Shown: piece after piece, positions 34,763 to 46,700 of the stretch
Layout: the number at the start of each line of letters is the position of its first letter
How positions within the stretch are numbered: position 1 is the first letter of the stretch
NCBI GenBank assembly: GCA_015698045.1
Contig: BLAL01000053.1
Location: forward strand, 932,501 to 996,500
Source: Rhizophagus clarus
Taxonomy: Eukaryota; Glomeromycota; Glomeromycetes; Glomerales; Glomeraceae
Reading direction: 5' to 3'
DNA: 64,000 nucleotides
Program-made: the position numbers and the translations under genes
The notes under the pieces: model-generated
The model's database searches: none
What the model saw: only the letters and a program-made list of their open reading frames with translations
What the model was told of the DNA's origin: nothing

Positions 34763-37700
34763 ATGGAATATGATAATAACGAAATGTCTGATTGTTCTTC
34801 CAATTCTGAATATAGTTCTTTTACTACTAATAAAGAAGAAGAGGTTACATTAAAAAAAATTGCAGAGCTTAAAAAAAAAATCACAGAACTTGAAAATACT
34901 TCTATAATTAAGAAGGAAAAGAAAAATAAACAAGAAAAAAAATTATCAAATCGAAGCCACTTGCCAAATTTTACAAAAAGAGAGCCTCTTAATAACAAAT
35001 CAACTAATAAAAGTCAACCAACCATTATAGAAGATGATACTGAATTTTCTAGTGACGAACCCAAGCAGGTAGCAATTATTTTTAAATATAAAATTCATGA
35101 TTTTTTATTTATTATTTTAAATACTATATATAAATAGTCGTCGATACCCGGCTACGCCAGGCGCTGGGCTGAAGCCCCAGTATACATCCCCCCTCCGGGT
35201 GAAAACCCTATCAGATCCCCTTCCAGTTAGGCTGGGCGCCTCACGGCGCCGTCTCTAACAATACCATGGATAAATACCATACCCCCATCTGTAACCATCT
35301 GTAACTATATCTGTAACTAATAAACATACTAAGAACAAGATAAAACAAAGAATAAAGAAGAAATAAGAGGGAGGTTACGGAGTTACAGATGTTACAGATG
35401 ATAAGAAAAAAAATAATCAGATCACCTTTCCCAGAAAAAACTTTTAAAATTCGGGTATCAAATCTGTAACTTCTGTAACCGGTCATCTCATCTGTAACTA
35501 CTCTCAGGAATAAACTCAAACGACTCACCAAACCTAATACGATATACAAAAAATACCATATCACCTAGTATGACCTCCTATATATACTCCTCATATGGTT
35601 ATCATACCATCCTCATACTAGTCCTCATACTAGATACCCATACCAGTCATCAATCTGTTCGTACCTAAATATATTAACCCCCAAGAGACAAATATACCTG
35701 AAAAAAAAATCGTAATTAATCCTCTTTTGTTGTCTCCTTTAAATACCTCTTAATATAAGCCTGAACTTTGTCATCGGCATCCAAAATCTTAAGACCAAGT
35801 TTCTTAGCCTTCTTGTTTGTAGCCGTCTTCTTTCTCTTTTCCTTAGCATCTAAAACCTCTCTTTTACTATGTATTTTAACCTCCCAATTTTTACCAGTAA
35901 GGGTGTTCTTGTGTGTCCCACAAGTAATACAATCACCATGAATTCGATATCGACCTTTATCAGTCATATCCTGAACTTCTGAAGACGTTTTTGTCTTCTT
36001 TTTACACTTTGCACAATGTATCTCTGTCATATCCACAAATTTGAATTCTAGTAGTAAATCTTTAATTTTGAGCGATATGACCCCTTTAGAGAGGTATTAC
36101 AAATTTTATAACCTATCAGGGGTACCAGCACGTCTTCTTAAAGACCAAGAGCATTATAACATCTATCGAAGACCTCTAAAGGAGAAAAGATCTGAGCGTC
36201 CAAAAGTAATCGTCTGGAAAGAAAATGCTACTCAGCAGTCTGATTTAGCAGAAATGCCTATAGATCCCAAAGGATACCATTATTTTCTCGTAGTAGTAGA
36301 AATATCCAGAAGACGAGTAGATGCTGAGCCTATCAAAAATAAGACAGCTAATAGTGTATTAAAAGCATTTATTAAAATATATGGACGTGGTCATATCCAA
36401 CCTCCTACCCATAGACTAGAAACTGATTCTGGTTCAGAATTTACCAATTCACAAATACGTGATTTTTTCCTTAATAGCATTGGAGTTATGATGAGATTTG
36501 GAGAACCTGAACGTCATAAACAGCAATCATTTGCAGAGAGAGCAATTCAGGCTATAGAAAAACCGCTTTTCAGAAGAATGACAGCACAGGAACTAAAAAC
36601 TGGTGTGACGTCAGTGGAATGGTCTGAAGATTTCCATGATATAGTAAGATTAGTAGATGAACAGTGGCAAAGAGACCCGCCTAAAATCCCAGAAGGTCCA
36701 CCTAAAATCGATAAAAATACAGAACTACTACTAGAGGGTACACAAGTTCGAACCAAACTTCATGAACCTATATCAGTACTTGGAAAAAAATTACATGGTA
36801 AGTTCAGAATAGGCGACATTAAATGGGATCCAAAAGTTCGTATAATTAAGAAGCTTATCCTTTCTCCTGAACAGCCACCTACATATCTACTTGATGGACC
36901 ACATGGTAGGTTAGGAGTATCTAGATGTGCATATACTAGAAAAGAATTGCAAGTCATTCCTATCAACGAAAAACCCCCACCTGATTCGGTCATAAGGGGA
37001 CGGCCAGAAAGATATGTACCTGAAAGGATTATTAAGCATCGTACCAGAAAGGGTCAGCTCCAATACTTAGTCAAATGGGAACGCTATCCAGAAGACGAAT
37101 CTACATGGGAGCCAGCTGACAGATTACAAGAAGACGTCCCCAATCTAGTACACATTTATAATAATACAAAATAGGTTATATTTTTTTTTTCGAAAAATCC
37201 TAAAATTGTAATTAAAGATAAGGGTATAATAAAGTAAATCATATAATAAATATTCGAAATTAAACATATCCATTATATACTAAAAGATGTACACGAATAT
37301 TGCTAAATTTTTAGATGCAACCCCAGAGTGGGTAGAAAACTGGCTAAATACTCCAATCAAGGAAACTGGCCATAATGTTAATGCTACTTTCAAGAGAACC
37401 GATATATTTCAGATACATGAAATTGCTCGTGTCATCATGTATCAACTTAACCAGCTTGCCGAAGAGGACTACTGGAAAGCTGTAATAGATTGTAAAAATT
37501 GTGATGAGGAATTAGAACATGCTTTTAAAAAATATGTAGGTACGAATAAAGCTCTTACAGATAAACTATATAAAAAATTTAGGGATTTGGCCGATAAAAA
37601 AAGAAAAGCTTTTGCGTATCAGGTAGAAATAGAAACAATTATATTACAAGGTGGATTTGCATATAAAGATACAGAAAAGGATTATATAATTTATCATATT

Positions 37701-40700
37701 AACATGCTAGCTGATAGGTTGGATCCTTATGCAATTCCAACATTCTATGGTCCAGATGAAGAATCATCTTGGCAACCGGATTACTGGGAAGATAAGGATC
37801 CAGACAATCCTGCAAACTGGCAATCAGAGTATTCGGAAGATTTAAGTGATTCTGATGAAGATCCAGATTACCCTTATCTAGAATCCGTTGAATGGATCTA
37901 ATTTTATATATTTTTTTATGTCCTATTTGCATCTGGAATTATAGGAATAAAATAGTCTTTATCATTGCAGGTAAGGGCGATATGATTTCGAGATTCATGA
38001 ATATCATAATTATACCTTCTAAGACATGCTCGGCTCAAACCAATCTCTCTATGCTTATATCCTTTCAGGACTACAAGATCTTCTTTAATGATACAACTAC
38101 CACTCTGTGGTGGTGAAAGGTTTATCGATACATTTTTTACTATACCAAGTGTCTCACCACCCCCTGATGCACCAGTAATACTATGCTTTATAGATTTATC
38201 AACTTTTAGTTTTAGTTCGTGACATGCTTCTTCTTGGATAAAGGAAACATTAGCACAGGAATCCGCTAGACACTGAATATTTACCCCATTTACATTTCCA
38301 TTTATAGCTAAAAGATCTTTAGTATTTTCCAATCGAGCGACATCAATATCCATAGCCATTGGACCCAAATACTCTTCCTGTACTGCTGGTTGTTCTTGAG
38401 GGGCGCTATCATAATTTTCTAATATTTTATAGACGATCTCCTGAATAATCTTTCTGATATCAGCAAGTTTTAGAAGATTTAAGAGCTCCGTTTTAGTAAA
38501 ATTCGTTGATGGCTTAATAGCAGGGATTTTTACCATCTTAGTCGAATTAGATGCCGATTTTGTCGATTTAGATGGTGGTGATTTAGTTGCTGGTAGTTTA
38601 CCTTTATTTGAAACTATCTTTTTTTTTGGACAAGCATAATTTCTCCATTCTCACCTTGAACTAATTCTATAGGTACACCTCGAATAGCATTGGAAGTATC
38701 CATAGGATCATCATGATCATCCAAGGAAAGTTCACGCATCGCCCTATTTAACTCTGCATCTTCACGTCTTTCTCTAGCTTTTGCTATTCTTTTAGCAATC
38801 TTACCAGCTAATCTTTGTGCTGATGTATTTCTAGGAGCAGGTCTACCTGATACTGCATCAAATAACTGTTGTAAATGCCTATCATCATCCCTATCTTCAT
38901 CAAACGGGTTAGGACCTTCATCAGGGTATGGATCCTCTTCATTAAATCCCCAATCATCCTGATATTGAGGCTTAGGTTTAGGTTTAGGTCTATAAACTGG
39001 CTTTACATCTCGAGCCTTAAGACTTTCCTGTAATTGACGAATTTGGGATTGAAACCCTTCAGCCTGTTGTTGCAATAATCGACTCATTTCTCCTTGGGTA
39101 ACTGCATGATTTTGTACTGGTTTTAATATAACTGGCTCCTGACTAACTGGTGGCAATTGCTCTGGAATAATTTGTCTATCCCTCTGATACTGTATATTTT
39201 CTCGTCTTTCTCTACCAAGACGTAATTCAGACTTTCTTTTTTCAACCCGTTCAAGAAGACCTACTAATTCCTCTATATCTCGTTCAGCACCAATCCTTTC
39301 AGCCTCAATAGCACAATCATCATTTAGACCTCTTAGAAACTGATTAACTAAAACATTATTACCATAACCTAATAGTTCAGCACTTCTTCTAACTTTATCA
39401 TAGAAATCTCGAACAGGCATATTTTCCTGAAAAAGGTTACCAAACCTTAACTGACGTCTGGCATTCTGTTGTGTAGGAAATTCATTACGCATTTTAATTA
39501 GAACATGACAGGGACGGGCTGGAATTACATACGGATGACCGACACCTGCTCCACCAGCAATTGCAACACCAGCTCCAGCACCACCACCAAGAACATTGTG
39601 ATTAAGAGGGTCATTAGTAAATTCCATACCAGCACGATTTAACCAAATATCTCTATTTCCTTCTATAGCATAATCGGGCCAGATATCAGTGACTGGATTA
39701 TTAACACCTGCAGGTGGTACTGCACCATCAGTCATATGAGCTTGTGCAGGAGAACCTACAACCCATGTATTTACTGGACAATTAGCACCAGCATTACCAG
39801 CCAAAGCCTTAAATGCTGGCTCATCACCATGTGCAAGACGAAGAAGAATATTTCTAAGTCTAACTCTCTTTCCTAGGATATTAGCATCATACCATCTGGA
39901 GGCCGGACCAGTTAAGCAAGCACGAAGTATACCCATAGCTTTCTCCCAACCCGCTGGATTACCAGCAACAGCCGATGGATCAATTCCAATACTATGAATA
40001 TAACCTTTATATAACTCAAAAAATCTCTCAAGATCATCGTCATCATTTCCAGCAAAAACTGGCATTCCTATTGCAACGGTAGCCATATTACTGGGGGATT
40101 ATCTGGAGGAGGATTGTTGACTATGGGATTTGCTTGTCTAATTCGAAACCACTGCGCTTGAATTCTAAGTACAGCCAGTTGTGCTTGCATTCTATCACGA
40201 ATTCGTCCCAAGTTTCTAGATGTAAATCGTTCTATTGCAAGTTGATGTGTTAATCTATTATTTCTTTGTTGCAAAGTATCCCTAATTCTTCTTTGCCGTA
40301 CTTGCTGATCTTGTAATTGATTAGCTTGATCACGATTTGCATTTACCAGATGATTTCTCTCATTTTGCAATCCGTTCCTCTCATTTTGATATGCAATAAG
40401 ACGTTGTCTAATACCATGAATCTCACGTTCTCTAGCATTGGTCACTTCTTGCAAATACTTTAATAAGCCAGTCGCAGTATCAAGCTCTTCCCTAGTTTGT
40501 CTTGTTCTTTCTTCAACCTGTATACCATGAGCTATAATCAATCCAATAATATGCTTAATCTCATGATTAATATTTATAAGATTTGGTGTAACAGTCATTC
40601 GACCATTTACCAGCAGGGCATCTGCGCCATTCTTAAGTGCATTAATTAGCTGATTAATATCCATTGCTACTAAATGTGCTGGAGGGACGCCTGTAGGATC

Positions 40701-43700
40701 AGTGGGAACATATGCCATTTTGAATATACTATACACTATATACTATTAATTGCTTAAAATGGACTTATATGTATACAATTTGGATGAGTATACCGGTGAT
40801 ACTAGGCAAGGAAATGAATATGCTCCAGTATGGAATTTTCGTCTTGCTGTAGCCGGTAGCTCAGATTCTGGAAAGACTACTATGCTTCTTAATTTACTAA
40901 TGGGAGATGCAAAAGCCAAAGAGGATGGAAATCGATATATTCTTTGTGATGAAATAGTCCTTATTTGTAGGTATTTAGACGAACCTAAATGGCAAATGGT
41001 AAAAGATTTCTTTGATGATAGTGAAGACGTTACTTTTAGAGCGATTTCATATCACCAAATACCGGATGTAGAAGACTTTGACCCCAAAATTGCTACTGTA
41101 GTTATATTTGAGGATTTAATGGATGCCCCTAAAAACATCCAAGAAAAAATAACTGGATACTTTACCCATGGACGACATAGAAATATTTCGGCTATTTATG
41201 TAGCCCAAAGATTCTTTGCCATCCCAAAAGCAATTCGAGAAAATGTGAATTATATTTCTCTACATGGTGGGCATGGTAGTTTAAGTGATACAAAGCGCAT
41301 CATTAGCCAATATACTAATGAATCAGATTCTCTTGCCCCAATCATTGATGAACTAACCTTAGGTAGGGAATTCATAGTATTTGACTTAAGACGCCCTAAA
41401 ACTGACCCTTTAGCAATCAGAGTTCGATGGGATACTAGTCTTAGAACTTTTATGGAATCGTCCTTGAATAACGCTTCTAAAATGATCACGTGTTCATCTA
41501 AGATCGATCTAAGATCATCCAAGAACGATTCTAGAATCATCACAGATTCATCTAAGATCGATCTAAGATGTCGATTTACTTCTTATGGGCAGAAGGCAAT
41601 AGCTGAAGCTAAAAAAAATAATTTGTTAAAGGAATTTGCCCGAAACTTTCCTCCTCCTAAGGAACGTAAACTTTACTTAATACCAGACGCCTTATCGAAG
41701 GTAAAAAATTCAGAAATTTGGGCTAAATATGTTTTTAGAGAAGCTTATGGAATAAATGACCGTACTCTTGGAGATGAGTATAAGAAATTCCTGTCCCAAG
41801 TTAAGAATATATGTGTTACTAGAAATAATTCCCCAGTATCAGTAACACCTTTTGATCGATATAGAGAACTTTTGAATGAGCGTCCTCTAAGTGACGAAAA
41901 AATAATAGAAGGTATTGGAGCACTTCTAAAACTGTTCAATGATGGCTTAATGAAAAAGCCTACCCTACAAGTGGGAATTAATAGTCTATTCCATTCTTTC
42001 TAAAAAGCTCAAGTAACTCTTCTCTAGTCGCATTTATAGTTATAGTGCTTTTTTCCTTACCATCTATTACCATTCTTGACATTTTTGTTACTATGCCAAA
42101 GGCCTTCAATGCACGAGAAACAAAGTTTTTGCTTAAGGGATTATCTATTACAATACAATACATACCATAAAATACGGCAAAGGGCTCATTTATTCCTTCT
42201 ACATATAAATCAAATAAAAATCGATATAAAGCTTTTTCTCCTACATCCCTATCTAGCTCATTAATTCGTTTGAGTAGCCAAATCTTGATCGATTCAACAT
42301 CTGGTTCAATACTATTTAACTGTTCTTCATAGTCTCGAGTAAAGGTAAAAGTAAGTTCATCATCTAGAGAGACCGATCTATATATTTTGATTAGCTTATA
42401 TATATTTTCATGTAAGCTATCTATATCAGTACATCTTTGTACTGTACGTCGGAATTCGATAGTAGATAGGCCTCTTCTTGGCTTGGCCAATACAAGTCCA
42501 CAAACTGGGCAGTATTTTCTAATTTGCTCAACCATTTTTTTTCAGAATTATCTACATAAAAAATGAAATTATTTAATTACCCGTTTTTATATTTATTCTT
42601 TACTACAGTCTTCACAAAGACCGCTCTCAGGTAATTCGTTAAGGTTTACAGGCATTTGACACTCCCTGCATAAGGCAATATTAAGTTCGGCAAGCCTTCT
42701 TGATTGTTCCTCTCGTTGTGCTTCTCTTTCTCTTTGTCTAGTAAATTGACGTGCTTCTCTTTCTCTTTGTCTAGTAAATTGGCGTGCTTCTTCAACCCCT
42801 TGCCTATAACTTGGATTAAGTCGTTCCCATCTAGCACGATGGGCGGTTATATTAAATGCAGTTTCAAGGTATCCAAGTCTTACCTCAGTATCTTGAATAT
42901 ACAATAAAGATGGATTAGACTGCGCGATTTCTGCATATCTTGGAGGAACAAGATAGTAATCTTCTATTATTTCATACCCAGCCCTTTGAATTAAATAATA
43001 ATACGTTCTAGTTCCAAATTGAACCATACGTCCAGTATCTACATTGAGATAACTTTCCCTTACAGAAGGAAGTGGAGGTGCAGTTGCTCTTCGAACCAAT
43101 CCACTATCAAGATAATCATATCCTTCTAAAACTAGCTGATTGAAAGTTGAACCACCAACACGAATTGTTCTGCCGGTCAATGGATTAGTAGTATATCTAT
43201 TAGCACTCATCTTTTTTTATTGTTACTTTAGTATAGGCTATATTCAATTACGATTTTTTTCTAAAAATGAAAAATCTCTAGTGACAAAGTTACTTCGTCA
43301 TCAGCCTTTGCACAAAATTTTTAATATTGCCTAGTGACAAAGTTACTTCGTCATCAGCCTTTGCACAAAATTTTTAATATTGCCTAGTGACAAAGTTACT
43401 TCGTCATCAGCCTTTGCATACAATTTTTAATAATAAATTTATAGCTTATTACCAAGAAGTTCATCTAAGACGTCTTCAGCTTCATCTTCAGTAAGCTTAC
43501 GTCTAGGTGGTGCTTCTTTAGTTTCCTTAGGAATATGTTTATATAAATCATAGACCTTTATAATTCTAAAAGCAAGATCTGGATTAAATGGATACTTTGC
43601 TCGAATCTTTGCAGTCTTCTCATAATACGATTCTTCATTTGGCAACAATTTCTTAGCTGTATAACGAATATACCCTTCTGGATTGTTGGCAGATTCTATT

Positions 43701-46700
43701 TTCTTAATATAGTTTACGTGGTTCTTTATAAGATAACTTTCTTTACCGTATCCATCTTGTAAACCTGCCAATATGACACCTTTTAAAGCTTTTATAATTT
43801 CAGCCAGATACATTTCTGGCTCGATAAAACTAGGATGCTTGTTTGTGAATGGGAATGAGTTGTCGTGTTCCATCTTTGTACTTCTACATCTAAGGAAAAA
43901 AATATTTAATTATACGGTCCATACCACTTGGTTGGCATTTTTTACATGACACTCTCCTTCTTTTTCGAATTTTAGAGCTTTTAGAGTCTTAAAGGCATCT
44001 TTAGAGCAGGTATAAAGAGGAGAGTTGTTAACATCTTCTTCTAGAATGAACCCATCAGTATGAATGCGTCTGACTTTATCTACATAGGGTTGTATCATTT
44101 CAGAAATAAACTTTCGACCATGTGCTAGAAGGAATGGAGCAATTCTAGGGTATTCACCTTTAAAGGGATTACCTGGATTCGTAAACTGGAATCTCCACTG
44201 CTCTTCTCCTATTGGTACAATCGAGTCTAATACCTCACCATCTGGAAAGTCAAAAGACTTACTCGATGTTGTAAGAGTCTTGTATGTTTTCTTTCTTTGG
44301 CAAAGTGCACCCCATAGTGTATTAAGAATTCTTTTAGCTACTTGGCCAGCTATACCACCCTGATTCTTGATTTTAAAGAGAAAATCTACATATTCTCCAA
44401 AGATTACACTACCCCGAATTCGAGTTTCTTTTTCATAAATAAGTGCATTGGAGGCTCCATCCTGAATTAATGTAACTTGAAGGCCAAGAGCTTTGGCACG
44501 TGTAAGATCAATATGAGTATATACATTATGGTAATTATATCGAAATAGCGGGGTATCCTTTTTTTCAATACTTGCACGAAATATTCCAAAATGGCTATAT
44601 CCTCGATGGTTAGTAAAGTCTTTTAAAATCTGAAACTTACCTTTACTGATAGGAAAGTTTAAAGCTGACTGCTGAATACTAGGATAAAGACTTGTATCAT
44701 CATAACTCCTTCCGTATCCTTTCCAGTTATTTTGTGCCCAGATAATCCCTCCCATCATTGCTTTACTTATCCATTGTGCTTCAAGCGCATCAAGAGGTTC
44801 ATTAGCAGGAATACCTACACTTAATTTTTCGAATAGCCAAAGAGCTGTTTTCTTTATGTTCCAATCAAGTAATGATATATCAATTGGAAGGCCTAGCTTT
44901 TTCGTCTCTTGTAAAAAGGCATCTCGTTCAGCATTAATTCTGATATATGCCTTTTCCAATGATTCTTGACATTTTGCTGGAACATAAGAGTAGTTTTTGC
45001 TAAACTTAAGTTTTTGAAACTGCTGGACGGTAATAGGCTTGATCTCCTTTCCATTATATATTTCAACAGTATCTTTTACTTCATTCTCCTGATAAGTTAT
45101 AGGCTTCTTTGGCCTTTTACATTCAAAGCTGGGATGTTTTCTATCCGGATTAAGAGTGAGGGAATAATGTCCATTAGTGAGAGTAAGGGTTATTCTTCTT
45201 TGTGCTGGACTCTTAGAGATATAAGTATGATCACCTACTACATTGATAGCAATACTTCGAGCTAATCGTTCTATTTTTTCAATACAGGCAATTGGAATAG
45301 GATCATCTCGTGCCAAATTTAGATAATCTTTAATGTACTCAGGTTTTTCAATAGTTTGAGGCATATTCGAATAAGTGCCATAAGCCATTTTTAAGCACTG
45401 ATAAAGGCAGTCATTTGTATCACCACATCCACCTGATACTGCTGGTGAATCTCTCATATAGATGATAAATTTATCAAATCGCTCTGGATCACCACTGTCA
45501 GGTGGCAATTGACTTGCATCATAGTGATCAAGTAGAGAGAAAAGGTTTGCGTCATCTCCATTTGTAGTCCATTGACCAGGCTTCCAGTTCTCATAAGGAA
45601 GTAGGATTAGAAACTGTTTGCCTGGATATCGGGCTTTAAGTTTTTGATCAAGGTTTGCAATACCTCCTCTAGAGAATGAACGGCCACTATACTTAACTTC
45701 TATGATGTCTGGCCTATTTGGTAAATGACGAACTAGTCTTGATAACATTTCTTTGTAATATATAGTTTTTATTTAATTGTTAATTTTCGTTACTATATTT
45801 GAAAAAAATAAAATAACTAGCCCTTATTTTGATCAATTTCATCATATAAGCCATCTTCGTCATAATCAGATTCGCATTCCTCACCATTGACCTCCATACA
45901 TTCACGTTCATTTATTTGGCTACGACATTCTATTATCTGTGGTTGTAATTTTGCAACTTTATAGCCAGAAGGAGGTTCTACAAATACGGTTTTCTTATTC
46001 TCAATGTATTTTCTTAGATAGTCAGCAAGTTCTACGCATTCTATGTACCTATCCACCTCATCATTATATTTGATCCATTCTTTTAGCTTATCTATAGCAT
46101 CACCAAATTTGACGAGATATAGGTTATCTCTTCTTATAATCTTATCAAATTCCTCCAATTCGGCTAAGAGTAATTCCCAGTCATATTGATCATCTTCGTA
46201 ATATTTAGCCCAGCATTCTTTGGCTGTAGAATATAGCTCATTTATCATTTCATCACGAGAATTCTTGTACCAGGGCTTTATGTGGTCATATTTATGTCTA
46301 TCTATCCATTCCCAATATTTGGCGGTATTCATTTTAGGCATGGGATCTGGATCAGCTTTTTGAACCAGTTTTGGTACTTCTTGTGGTGTAGATGGTTCAG
46401 CTGGTATAGAAGGACCAGGTATTCCGTATGGTTCTGGCTTTATCTCTGGTTCTTGCTCTACTTCTGGTTCTTGTTCTACCTCTGGTTCTTGCTCTGACTT
46501 AGCCGAAGGTGGTATAAGAGTAATTAGTTCTGTTATGAAGTTATTTATTAGGGTTTCAACAGATTCTGAAGCGGTGAGTTCAGATGGTGTCAATGGAGAA
46601 GTCGCTTCTTCTTTCACTTCTACTTTTAGATGTGCTGGTTTTGGAGGAACTGGTGGTGGACTTTTCTTTTGCTTATTTGGTATATCAGCTCCAATTTGTG

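Noticed and set aside
37287-37901. Jelly-roll capsid protein
   Set aside because: It is helical and acidic by eye, and too short for a double jelly-roll; no support for a capsid call.
43278-43432. CRISPR-like array
   Set aside because: The three units are head-to-tail without spacers and lie in a eukaryotic element.
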